A stretch of DNA of 50,229 nucleotides from Bacteroidales bacterium (GTDB lineage Bacteria; Bacteroidota; Bacteroidia; Bacteroidales; WCHB1-69), in NCBI GenBank assembly GCA_017649855.1, contig JAGCGA010000032.1, forward strand, positions 1 to 50,229, in the 5' to 3' direction. Below, one piece after another: positions 24,284 to 32,279 of this stretch. The notes under the pieces were generated by a model. That model saw only the letters and a program-made list of their open reading frames with translations. It was not told the DNA's origin and did not search any database. The stretch's first letter is position 1. Every line of letters begins with the position of its first letter. A program made the translations under genes and the position numbers.

Positions 24284-25698
24284 AGGGTTTCGTATTGTTC
24301 TTGGGGTATGCTTTTGCGGGTGCGGTAGTATTCGTAGATGGTGGCGAAGTTGTCGGCCAGCATGCGGCCCACCTTGCGGGCACCCGCAGGGGTGAAGTGC
24401 ACGTAGTCGGGGCCGGCAAGGCCATTGCGGACCCACGACACCATGGAGTTCTGCCCGCCCATCACCTCGTAGATGTCCCAGTAGGCGGCATGGTTGCGCA
24501 GGGCGATGGTGCGCAGGCTGTCGATGAGGCGCGGCAGCATCGGGTAGGTGCGCATGGCTCCGCCCTGACTCTTGCTCATGTCGGAGGGACCGATGAAGAG
24601 TAATGTGGCCTTGGGGCAGGCGCGTTTGACATACCGGATCTGCTGCTCGATACGGGTGAGGTAGTTGTTCAAGGACTTGTCGTTATAGATGACGGGTATG
24701 GCATTGCCGCCGAACTGCAGGATGATCATGCCGACGTTGGCTTCCCGGTAGCAGGCTCTCAGCAGGGTGTCGGTGATCAAGGTGAACTGGTCGCCGGAGG
24801 AGGCGCGCAGCGGGATGTTGTCCACCGCTACTCCGGGGCCGTTGTCGAGGAAGATGCCGTAGAGGTCGGCATTGCCGCGCATGGCGATGCGCAGAGAAGA
24901 GGTGGCACTGTCCATCTGCCAGCGGAAGGTGTGGATGCCCGTCTGTGCGGAGGTGGCCGTGTCGCGGTAGGGACTGTTGCGGTCGCTGAGGGTGGCCGAC
25001 AGGTTGCCGTTACGGTCGTTGTAGAGCAGGGTGACAGTGGAGAACTTCTTGACGCGCCCGTCGGTGTCCTTGTGACGTGAGGCCACCGCGTTGAAGGTGG
25101 CGGCGCCGGTCAGCTGGTAACACTTGCACATGAGACCGTAGTTGCCCCTGGCACGGGCGCCCTCGCCGTAGGAGGTGTGCAGCACCAGGTCGCCGGAAGC
25201 GTTCTGACTGACCGCAAAAGAGGGGATGGACTGGATGACAGGCACCAATCCGGGGCCACCGCCGCCAAAGGTGCGCTGGAAGAAACGACGGATGTCGCAT
25301 GAGATACGGTCCATCTCAATCTGCGAGTCGCCATAGTGCAGGATGCGAACCACTTCGCCATTGGCTTTGGCACTCGCCAGCTTGCTGAAAAGAGGGTCGA
25401 AGAAGGTGGCGTCGTTGTTCGGGAAGTAGAAATGCCCGACACCCTCGGTGATGGCCTCTTCGTACTGCTCCAGCGTGTCGCGCAGACTGTTCAGATGGGC
25501 CAACTTCACCGAGTCCATCTCCGGCACTACCTCCTTGATGTCCTTGACGGTTGTGTCACCCACCAGCACATCTTCGATGGAAGGGAAGTGAAGCTCCGCA
25601 TTTCCGATCTTTACCCCCTTCTTCGGAAAGAAGAGGCAAATGGCCGCTAAAGCGGTGAGTACTAAGATGATAAATATAAGGACGCGGTACGCTTTCAT
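24262..25698 (-). CDS. Membrane-anchored SGNH/GDSL-family hydrolase (acetylation partner)
   Basis: A 478-residue protein with one N-terminal membrane anchor (residues about 5-25, VLIFIILVLTALAAI). Block I is LHYGDSQIEMDR (nucleophile Ser125), block III is ILQFGGNAIP (Asn), and block V is DYVHFTPAG (Asp431, His434), so the active site looks complete. The start MKAYRV at 25698 is chosen because it sits just before the anchor and 31 bases after a promoter element. It is the first gene of the SGNH-SGNH-MBOAT operon. It and the next SGNH protein differ in block I, so they may act on different positions or in sequence. Confidence 0.85.
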   Translation of the reverse strand: MKAYRVLIFIILVLTALAAICLFFPKKGVKIGNAELHFPSIEDVLVGDTTVKDIKEVVPEMDSVKLAHLNSLRDTLEQYEEAITEGVGHFYFPNNDATFFDPLFSKLASAKANGEVVRILHYGDSQIEMDRISCDIRRFFQRTFGGGGPGLVPVIQSIPSFAVSQNASGDLVLHTSYGEGARARGNYGLMCKCYQLTGAATFNAVASRHKDTDGRVKKFSTVTLLYNDRNGNLSATLSDRNSPYRDTATSAQTGIHTFRWQMDSATSSLRIAMRGNADLYGIFLDNGPGVAVDNIPLRASSGDQFTLITDTLLRACYREANVGMIILQFGGNAIPVIYNDKSLNNYLTRIEQQIRYVKRACPKATLLFIGPSDMSKSQGGAMRTYPMLPRLIDSLRTIALRNHAAYWDIYEVMGGQNSMVSWVRNGLAGPDYVHFTPAGARKVGRMLADNFATIYEYYRTRKSIPQEQYETLWNESGH

Positions 25699-25728
25699 TA
25701 TCTTGCAAGGCTCATTTTTTGAGGGCTG

Positions 25729-25736
25729 CAAAGATA
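25729..25736 (-). promoter_or_regulatory. Bacteroidetes -7 element for the O-acetylation operon
   Basis: On the minus strand this reads TATCTTTG. It lies 31 bases upstream of the start at 25698, which supports that start over the longer frame. Confidence 0.6.
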
Positions 25737-25902
25737 AGGAATTATCCGACATGCTCAACGTGAAATATTGCGTGTCGATCGTGAAAATGATAAAAATAGA
25801 GGTCCCCTTAATAGTTCTTCGGGAGAGAGATGTACTTCCCCCTCCAAGTTTCTTCATCTCTCTTTGTGTCCTTTGTGCCTTTGTGGTTCACAATCCCTCT
25901 CG

Positions 25903-26658
25903 CTAAGGATTTCCCCAGAAATGGCTCATCGTGATGCCGGCGGCGATGGCGGCGTTGAGCGACTCCGCGGAAGGTCGCCCAGGGTGGACCTTCGTGATGG
26001 TGATGCGCTCCGTGACGAGAGCGGCCACCTCCGGCGTGATGCCGTTCGACTCGTTGCCGATGACGAGGATGTCGTCAGGCTGGGGCACGATGGAGGCCAA
26101 TGGCTGCCCGTCCATGAAGGTGCCTAGGATGCGGCGCGTCTTGGAGGCCTCCTGCAGAAATGGCACGAGTGGCAGATACGATATCTCCACAAAGCAGAAG
26201 GAGCCCATGGTGGCCTGGATGGTCTTGGGATTGTAAAACTCCACACAGTCGGGGGAACAGACGATATGTTGGATGTTGAACCAGTCGGCGGTGCGGATGA
26301 TGGTGCCCAGATTGCCCGGGTCGGAGATGCGGTCGAGAACCAGCAACGGTTGCCCGCCGTTGGGAGAGGGTGGGGTGGGGCGCTTCTGTCGCGCGATGGC
26401 CATCACCTCCGGAGGGGTGCTCATGCAACTGATGCGCTCCAGGTCTGTCGGCGAACCGAAGGTCACCGCCTGTCCTTGAAAGAGCTCTGGATATTGTGCG
26501 TGGAAAGCCTCGGTGGTCAGGACCTCCTCCACGACGAAGTCTGATGCCAGCAACATCTCCACGCTCTTGCGACCTTCAACAACAAAGCGTCTTTCTGCAT
26601 CGCGAAATTTCTTCTGATGCAGCTTGCGGATGTCGGAAATTCTCTGTTTGCTAATCAT
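25903..26658 (-). CDS. TrmH/SpoU-family RNA 2'-O-methyltransferase
   Basis: A 251-residue SAM-dependent enzyme that methylates a ribose in tRNA or rRNA. An N-terminal substrate-binding segment (SDIRKLHQKKFRDAERRFVVEG) is followed by the SPOUT knot: motif 1 DPGNLGTIIRTADWF (about 112-126), motif 2 VIGNESNGI (about 199-207) and motif 3 SAESLNAAIAAGI (about 230-242). Its order resembles RlmB-like or YsgA-like members; the target base cannot be read from sequence. Its start overlaps the thioesterase gene end by eight bases, so the two are translated from one message. Confidence 0.92.
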   Translation of the reverse strand: MISKQRISDIRKLHQKKFRDAERRFVVEGRKSVEMLLASDFVVEEVLTTEAFHAQYPELFQGQAVTFGSPTDLERISCMSTPPEVMAIARQKRPTPPSPNGGQPLLVLDRISDPGNLGTIIRTADWFNIQHIVCSPDCVEFYNPKTIQATMGSFCFVEISYLPLVPFLQEASKTRRILGTFMDGQPLASIVPQPDDILVIGNESNGITPEVAALVTERITITKVHPGRPSAESLNAAIAAGITMSHFWGNP

Positions 26659-27073
26659 CTAGATGCTCAAAGGTGCGGAACTTCTCCTTGTATGCTTCCT
26701 GGATGGGAATGCCTTGTCCGGTGGTGCGGTCCAAGCCTGCCAAGACACACTCGCAGGTGGTCTTGACGATGCCCGTGCGCAGGTCGCGCAGTTGCTGCTC
26801 CATCCGGAAACTCTTATGACCGAGGCTGACGACCCTGGATTCACAGACCAGCTGGTCGTGGAAGCCGATGCTGTCGCGGAAGTCCATGCCCACATGCACG
26901 AGCACGAGGTCGAAGGTGGCCCAGTCGATGGTCATCTCCAGCACGTGCTCCAGGTAGTTGCTCCGTCCGAAGTCGAAGTAGTGACACTGCGCCCCGTTGT
27001 TGACATGCACGAAGGGGTCCAGGTCACTCATGCGAATCTGTATGGGAATGGAGAATTGGAAAGCGTCAGCCAT
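26651..27073 (-). CDS. Hotdog-fold acyl-CoA thioesterase (YbgC/4HBT type)
   Basis: A 140-residue hotdog protein that hydrolyses acyl-CoA or acyl-ACP thioesters. The active-site block is MSDLDPFVHVNNGAQCHYFDFGR (split here as MSDLDPFVHVNN and FDFGR), with the catalytic Asp at residue 17 or 19. HVGMDFRDSIGFHDQL and GHKSFRMEQQL follow, as in the 4HBT family. It lies directly downstream of the rpsT terminator and overlaps the methyltransferase gene by eight bases. No separate promoter is visible, so it may depend on readthrough from rpsT. Confidence 0.88.
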   Translation of the reverse strand: MADAFQFSIPIQIRMSDLDPFVHVNNGAQCHYFDFGRSNYLEHVLEMTIDWATFDLVLVHVGMDFRDSIGFHDQLVCESRVVSLGHKSFRMEQQLRDLRTGIVKTTCECVLAGLDRTTGQGIPIQEAYKEKFRTFEHLDD

Positions 27074-27082
27074 GATGGGATA

Positions 27083-27109
27083 AAAAAAAAGAAGGCGTTG
27101 AAGCCTTCA
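27083..27109 (-). terminator. Terminator after rpsT
   Basis: On the minus strand a stem GAAGGC with GCCTTC (27092-27097 and 27104-27109) is followed by a run of eight or nine T. It begins nine bases after the rpsT stop. Confidence 0.85.
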
Positions 27110-27117
27110 TTGTTCGA

Positions 27118-27369
27118 TTAGAGAGCGTTGATTTTCTTCATCAAACCGGACTTGAGGTTGGCGGCTTTATTCTTATGAATCATACCCTTCTTGGCAAGCT
27201 TGTCAATCATGGATGTCATAGCAGACAACTTCTGTGTAGCCTCGTTCTTGTCCGAGATAGCGCGGATGTCTCTCAAGGCATTACGCATGGTCTTGGAATA
27301 GTAGCGGTTCGCCAGTCTCTTTCTCTCGTTTGCTCTAATTCTTTTGATGGATGACTTATGATTTGCCAT
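27118..27369 (-). CDS. rpsT: 30S ribosomal protein S20
   Basis: An 83-residue, highly basic helical protein that binds 16S rRNA early in small-subunit assembly. The N-terminus [19 protein letters not shown] and the central TMRNALRDI are family hallmarks. The length is normal. It has its own promoter element 48 bases upstream and a strong terminator. Confidence 0.96.
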   Translation of the reverse strand: MANHKSSIKRIRANERKRLANRYYSKTMRNALRDIRAISDKNEATQKLSAMTSMIDKLAKKGMIHKNKAANLKSGLMKKINAL

Positions 27370-27416
27370 TTCTTACTTGATTTGTTTATTGTTTTTTATG
27401 CGATAATTCAGAGCGG

Positions 27417-27424
27417 CAAAAGTA
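27417..27424 (-). promoter_or_regulatory. Bacteroidetes -7 element for rpsT
   Basis: On the minus strand this reads TACTTTTG. It lies 48 bases upstream of the rpsT start. Confidence 0.65.
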
Positions 27425-27512
27425 CATTTTTTTTTCAAATAACCAACATGGTGGGATTTTTATTTTTAAATGCTATAAATCAGGAGGTTGTCTGCTTTAT
27501 CCCGTAGGGGCG

Positions 27513-27547
27513 AAAAATACGGAGATGCAAACTTTTGCATCTCCGTA
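27513..27547 (-). terminator. Terminator after the DUF4332 gene
   Basis: A 13-base stem, TACGGAGATGCAA (27518-27530) with TTGCATCTCCGTA (27535-27547), closes an AACT loop. On the minus strand it is followed by TTTTT (27513-27517). It lies 44 bases after the gene's stop. Confidence 0.85.
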
Positions 27548-27590
27548 GGGTGTTGGAGCGCACAGAGGCGCAGGTAGGGCTGCCTTGGAA

Positions 27591-27998
27591 TTAGTATTCC
27601 ATGATGGGGTCAAGATCTTTGGCCTGGTCGATCATCTTCTCCAGTTCGGAGACAGAAGGGACGCGGTTGCAGAGGTTCTTGACGTTGTTCACCTCGACCA
27701 TCTTGGGTTGCAGGTTGGCGGCCACGCGGTGACGGAACTCCTTGACGGTGTCCACGCCGGAGGCTTCGAGCAGTTCGGCGAACTGGCCGGCCACGCCCTT
27801 GATGCGGAAAAGATCGGCGTGGTTAGCCCATTTCAGGATGAGCTTGGGACTGATACCCGTGGATTCTGCCAGTGCATTACGGCCTGCAGGCTTGGCACAT
27901 TTGGCCAGCAACTCTTCGGTGGTGTTGATGCCAGCTTTGGTTAATTTTTCGGCGTAGATGTCGCCGATACCTTCGATTTGTTCAATTTTATAAGACAT
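27591..27998 (-). CDS. DUF4332 helix-hairpin-helix protein
   Basis: A 135-residue protein made of two tandem helix-hairpin-helix units. The first is IEGIGDIYAEKLTKAGINTTEELL (in part IEGIGDIYAEKL, residues 7-18). The second is IKGVAGQFAELLEASGVDTV (about 66-85). This matches the DUF4332 layout, a small DNA-binding-like domain of unknown role. It has its own promoter at 28081-28088, divergent from the phosphohexomutase gene, and its own terminator. No partner is evident. Confidence 0.85.
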   Translation of the reverse strand: MSYKIEQIEGIGDIYAEKLTKAGINTTEELLAKCAKPAGRNALAESTGISPKLILKWANHADLFRIKGVAGQFAELLEASGVDTVKEFRHRVAANLQPKMVEVNNVKNLCNRVPSVSELEKMIDQAKDLDPIMEY

Positions 27999-28080
27999 TT
28001 ATTAGGTTTTAAGGTGTTTTCGCTTACTCTTTTTCGGATTTTCAGCCTTCTCCGTTGTTCGCAGTTGCAACAAACAGGTG

Positions 28081-28088
28081 CAAAAATA
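28081..28088 (-). promoter_or_regulatory. Bacteroidetes -7 element for the DUF4332 gene
   Basis: On the minus strand this reads TATTTTTG. It lies 83 bases upstream of the start at 27998, leaving a leader of about 75 bases. Confidence 0.55.
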
Positions 28089-28134
28089 CTCTTTTTTTTA
28101 TATCGTAAAAAGAACTGGATAGATTTTTTGCAAG

Positions 28135-28166
28135 TTTGTTTTTGTAACATAAAAATTTTACTTTTG
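28135..28166 (+). promoter_or_regulatory. Promoter for the phosphohexomutase gene
   Basis: TTTG (28135-28138), a 20-base spacer and TACTTTTG (28159-28166) match both Bacteroidetes elements with consensus spacing. The ATG at 28193 is 27 bases downstream. Confidence 0.8.
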
Positions 28167-28192
28167 CAATCTTGATTTTAAAATCTTTCACT

Positions 28193-29929
28193 ATGGACGA
28201 TAAAACTACACGTAGAATTGAGAAATGGCTCGACGGAGCTTATGATCAAGAAACCAAAAAAGAGATTAAGAGATTGCAGAAGTCGGATCCCAAAGCCTTG
28301 GAGGATGCCTTCTATTGTGATCTGGAGTTTGGCACGGGAGGCATGCGTGGCATCCTGGGTGTCGGTACGAACCGTATGAACAAGTACACGGTCGGTGCGG
28401 CAGCCCAAGGCATTGCCAATTTTCTGAAGGCTACCGTGGCCGGAACTTCCAAGATCGTAATCTCCTTTGACTCCCGAATTCAGAGTGATGAGTTCGCCCA
28501 GATCTCTGCCGACATCTTCTCCGCCAATGGCATCAAGACCTATCTGTTCGATGGTATCCGCCCCACTCCTGAGCTCTCCTTTGCTGTCCGCGAGTTGCAG
28601 TGCAACGCCGGCGTCATGATCACCGCGTCTCATAACCCGAAGGAGTACAATGGTTACAAAGTCTATGGCGATGACGGCGGCCAACTCGTTGCCCCCTACG
28701 ACCGGCAGGTGATGGATGAGGTCCAGAAGGTGACCGACATCGACCAGATCCAGTGGAAGCGCAATCCGAAGCTGGTCACCATCATTGGTTCGAAGATTGA
28801 TGAAATCTATCTGAAGAAAGTGCGTGCCCTCTCGCTCCATATTCCGAAGTCAGAGCGAGCCAAGAATATGAAGATCGTCTATACCCCGTTGCACGGTACC
28901 GGCATCGCCTTGGTGCCCGAAGCCCTGCGGCGCTATGGCTTCACCAATGTGACCATCGTGGAGCCACAGGCCATCCCCGATGGCACCTTTCCCACGGTAG
29001 TCTATCCCAATCCCGAGGAGCATGAAGCCTTGAAGCTGGCGCTCCAAAAGGCCGATGAGATCCAGGCCGACTTGGTGCTGGCCACCGACCCGGATGCGGA
29101 CCGTGTGGGCATCGCTGTCCGGAATGCCGATGGCGAGATGCAACTGCTGAATGGCAACCAAACGGCCACCTTGCTCTTCAACTATGTGCTCGAAAACAAG
29201 CTGCAGGGCGACCATAAAATCAAGAACCCTTATGTGGTGAAGACGATTGTGACCACCGACCTGCTTCGGGATATCGCGTTGGACTATAACATCGAGTGCT
29301 ACGAGGTGCTGACAGGCTTCAAGTATATTGCAGAGACCATCCGCCAGCACGAGCAGCAGGCCACCTACCTGGTCGGTGGCGAAGAGAGCTATGGCTATCT
29401 GGTGGGCGATTTCGTGCGCGACAAAGATGCGGTCTCCGCCTGCTGCCTGATCGCCGAGATGGCCGCCTGCTATATGATCACCCATCGCGGCAACCATAAA
29501 CTCCTGACCGAGGTGCTCGACGACATCTACTATCGCTATGGCGTTTACCAGGAGGGACTGCTGTCGCTGACCAAGAAAGGACAGGACGGCCTCAATGAGA
29601 TCCGTCTGATGATGGAGAAGTTCCGCACCCATCCGCCGCAAAATATTGCCCGCGTGGAGGTGGTCAAGATGCACGACGTGCAGTTGCAGAAGTACTTTGA
29701 CTACCGTTATGGGACCAACGGCCCGTTGAACCTCCCGCTGTCCAATGTGCTGCAGTTCTTCCTGAAGGACGGCAGCAAGGTGACCGTGCGTCCTTCAGGC
29801 ACGGAGCCGAAGATCAAGTTCTACTTCAGTGTCACCGCCCGGGCGAAGAGACGCAGTGAGGTGAAGCTTGTCAAAGAGGAGCTGCAGCGGAAAATCGCCG
29901 TGCTCAAAGAGGCCATGTTGGCATTCTGA
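28193..29929 (+). CDS. Phosphoglucomutase/phosphomannomutase (alpha-D-phosphohexomutase)
   Basis: A 578-residue enzyme that interconverts hexose 1- and 6-phosphates for glycogen, cell-wall or capsule precursors. Domain 1 has the phosphoserine loop MITASHNPKEYNGYK, with Ser146. Domain 2 has the metal loop ATDPDADRVG. Domain 3 has the sugar-binding loop GGEESYGYL. The C-terminal phosphate loop is VRPSGTEPKIKFY. Length and order fit the PgcA-like group found in Bacteroidetes. The ATG at 28193 is chosen over the frame start at 28172 because the promoter lies directly before the latter. The acyl-CoA synthetase gene follows after 39 bases. Confidence 0.93.
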   Translation: MDDKTTRRIEKWLDGAYDQETKKEIKRLQKSDPKALEDAFYCDLEFGTGGMRGILGVGTNRMNKYTVGAAAQGIANFLKATVAGTSKIVISFDSRIQSDEFAQISADIFSANGIKTYLFDGIRPTPELSFAVRELQCNAGVMITASHNPKEYNGYKVYGDDGGQLVAPYDRQVMDEVQKVTDIDQIQWKRNPKLVTIIGSKIDEIYLKKVRALSLHIPKSERAKNMKIVYTPLHGTGIALVPEALRRYGFTNVTIVEPQAIPDGTFPTVVYPNPEEHEALKLALQKADEIQADLVLATDPDADRVGIAVRNADGEMQLLNGNQTATLLFNYVLENKLQGDHKIKNPYVVKTIVTTDLLRDIALDYNIECYEVLTGFKYIAETIRQHEQQATYLVGGEESYGYLVGDFVRDKDAVSACCLIAEMAACYMITHRGNHKLLTEVLDDIYYRYGVYQEGLLSLTKKGQDGLNEIRLMMEKFRTHPPQNIARVEVVKMHDVQLQKYFDYRYGTNGPLNLPLSNVLQFFLKDGSKVTVRPSGTEPKIKFYFSVTARAKRRSEVKLVKEELQRKIAVLKEAMLAF

Positions 29930-29968
29930 TTTTCTGACAAATTACAAATTTATATACCAATAACTATT

Positions 29969-32041
29969 ATGATTAATCAAAAACTGATCAATCCCAAAAG
30001 CATCGTGATTTGCGGTGCATCCAGTGACATTCACAAACCGGGCGGCAAAGCCCTGAAAAACTTGTTGGAAAGCGCCTTCAAGGGCGAGATCTATGCTGTG
30101 AACCCCAAAGAAGACGAGGTGCAGGGCATCAAGTGCTACAAGCAGGTGGAAGACCTGCCGCAGGTGGACTGCGCCATCCTCTGCATCGCGGCCAAGTTCT
30201 GCTCCCACACGGTGGACGTGCTGACGCAGCAGAAAGGAACCCAAGGATTCATCATTGTCAGTGCCGGATTCTCGGAGGAGAACGCTGCGGGTGCTGCCAT
30301 CGAGAAACACATCGTGGATTCCATCAACGCCGTGAATGGCTCGCTCATCGGCCCCAACTGCACGGGATTCCTCAACACCAACTATAGCGGCTGCTTCGAC
30401 ACGCCCATTCCGAAACTGGATCCCAAAGGTGTGGACTTCATCACGGGAAGCGGTGCCACCGCCGTGTTTATCAAGGAGTATGGCATGAGCAACGGCCTGA
30501 AATTCAACAGTGTATGGGCTGTAGGCAACAGCGCCCAACTCGGCATCGAAGATGTGCTGGAACATCTGGACGAGACTTTCGACCCTGAAAAGTCCAGTCA
30601 CGTCATTATGCTCTATATGGAGAAAATTGGCGACCCGCAGCGCTTGTTGAAGCACAGTCGCAACCTCATCAACAAAGGATGCAAGATTGCAGCCATCAAG
30701 TCGGGCGGTTCCGCCGCCGGTTCGCGTGCGGCCTCGTCGCACACCGGCGCACTGGCCACCAATGACGCCGCTGTGGACGCCCTGTTCCAAAAAGCCGGCA
30801 TCGTGCGCTGTCACAACCGCCAGGAGCTCACCACCGTCTGCGCCGTCTTCATGCACCCTGAAATAAAGGGGAAACGCTGCGCCGTCATCACCCACGCGGG
30901 CGGTCCTGCCGTTATGCTGACCGACGTGCTCAGCAACGGCGGACTGGAAGTGCCCCCGTTGAAGGATCACCCCGCCAGTCCAGCCCTGCTCTCGAAACTC
31001 TACGCAGGCTCCTCCGTGGGCAATCCCATCGACTTCCTCGCCACAGGAACAGCCGAGCAACTTGGCTATATCATCGACGCCGTCGAGAACGACTACACCG
31101 ACATCGACTTCTCCGTGGTCATCTTCGGCTCCCCGGGCCTTTTCTCCAACAAGGAGGTTTATGATTTGCTCGATGAGAAGATGAAGACCTGCAAGAAGCC
31201 CATCTTCCCGGTGTTGCCCTCTATCATCAATGTGAAACAGGAGATTGAGGACTTTATCGCCAAGGGACGCATCAATTTCCCGGAGGAGTGCGTGTTAGGC
31301 AATGCCCTCGTCAAAGTGTGGAACACACCGAAGCCGCAACCCGAGAACGTGGTGCTGCCACAAGTCGATGTGGCCCGCATCCGCAAGACCATCGACAAGT
31401 GTGAAAGCGGCTATCTGGAGATTGCCGACTACAACGAATTGCTCGACGCCGCCGGCATCTCCCGCAAACGCAGCGTGGAGGTGGATAAGAAGGAAGACGC
31501 CTTGCAGTTTGCCAAAGAGGTGAACTGTGGCAAGGACACCCCGCTGGTGATGAAGGTCGTGGGACCGCTCCACAAGTCTGATGTGGGCGGTGTGACCCTC
31601 AATGTCAAGGACCTCGACACCGTCAGCAAGGAGTTTGACCGGCTGATGGCTATCCAAGACACCTATGCGGTGGAGATGTACCCGATGCTGGACGGCACGG
31701 ATGTCTATATCGGCGCTATCCGCGATGAGAAGTTCGGACATCAGATCTTCTTCGGCCTGGGCGGCATCTTCATTGAGGTGCTGAAGGATGTGCAGTCCGC
31801 TCTTGCGCCCATCACCGCCGACGAAGCCAAGCAGATGCTCACCAAGCTGCGCGGCTACAAGATCTTGCAAGGAGTGCGCGGCCAGGAACCTGTCAACATC
31901 GACCTCTATGCCGACCAGATCGCCCGCGTGAGTGCGCTGGTGCAGGCCGCTCCCGAGATCGTGGAGATGGACCTCAACCCGCTGCTCGGCAACCCGCGCT
32001 ATGTGACCGCCGTGGATGCCCGTATCCGCATTGAGAAATAG
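29969..32041 (+). CDS. ADP-forming acetate/acyl-CoA synthetase (fused alpha-beta)
   Basis: A 690-residue enzyme that converts acyl-CoA plus ADP and phosphate to the acid, CoA and ATP. This is a substrate-level phosphorylation step in acetate or branched-acid formation. The N-terminal CoA-binding domain opens with SIVICGASSDIHKPGG. IGPNCTGF follows in the ligase-like region. The phosphohistidine is His258 in AASSHTGALA. The C-terminal half is an ATP-grasp domain (VMKVVGPLHKSDVGGV, EMDLNPLLG). Alpha and beta parts are fused in one chain, as in many anaerobes. It may be cotranscribed with the phosphohexomutase. A strong terminator follows. Confidence 0.92.
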   Translation: MINQKLINPKSIVICGASSDIHKPGGKALKNLLESAFKGEIYAVNPKEDEVQGIKCYKQVEDLPQVDCAILCIAAKFCSHTVDVLTQQKGTQGFIIVSAGFSEENAAGAAIEKHIVDSINAVNGSLIGPNCTGFLNTNYSGCFDTPIPKLDPKGVDFITGSGATAVFIKEYGMSNGLKFNSVWAVGNSAQLGIEDVLEHLDETFDPEKSSHVIMLYMEKIGDPQRLLKHSRNLINKGCKIAAIKSGGSAAGSRAASSHTGALATNDAAVDALFQKAGIVRCHNRQELTTVCAVFMHPEIKGKRCAVITHAGGPAVMLTDVLSNGGLEVPPLKDHPASPALLSKLYAGSSVGNPIDFLATGTAEQLGYIIDAVENDYTDIDFSVVIFGSPGLFSNKEVYDLLDEKMKTCKKPIFPVLPSIINVKQEIEDFIAKGRINFPEECVLGNALVKVWNTPKPQPENVVLPQVDVARIRKTIDKCESGYLEIADYNELLDAAGISRKRSVEVDKKEDALQFAKEVNCGKDTPLVMKVVGPLHKSDVGGVTLNVKDLDTVSKEFDRLMAIQDTYAVEMYPMLDGTDVYIGAIRDEKFGHQIFFGLGGIFIEVLKDVQSALAPITADEAKQMLTKLRGYKILQGVRGQEPVNIDLYADQIARVSALVQAAPEIVEMDLNPLLGNPRYVTAVDARIRIEK

Positions 32042-32063
32042 GCCCCCGCTGCTTAACCTATGG

Positions 32064-32095
32064 AAGGGACGCTCTGCACAGAGCGTCCCTTTTTA
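32064..32095 (+). terminator. Terminator after the acyl-CoA synthetase gene
   Basis: GGGACGCTCTG (32066-32076) pairs with CAGAGCGTCCC (32079-32089) and runs into TTTTT. It starts 23 bases after the stop. Confidence 0.9.
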
Positions 32096-32279
32096 TTATC
32101 AGCATCTTAGCTCCCTCTGTCCCTCAGCATCCGAGCTCTTGAAATAGGAATAAGTCCTGCCCCTAAAATAATCAGAAAATTTTAAAAATGAGTAATTTTA
32201 CTTATTGCGCGATACAATAGTTTTTTTTATTATTGCCAATTGTTTCTGTAGAAATTTTAATTTTAAAAAATATACTGCT

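Noticed and set aside
24284..24436. N-terminal extension of the 22949-24283 SGNH gene to 24436
   Set aside because: The extension is antisense-like low-complexity sequence overlapping the previous SGNH gene, while the Met at 24283 opens a clear signal peptide.
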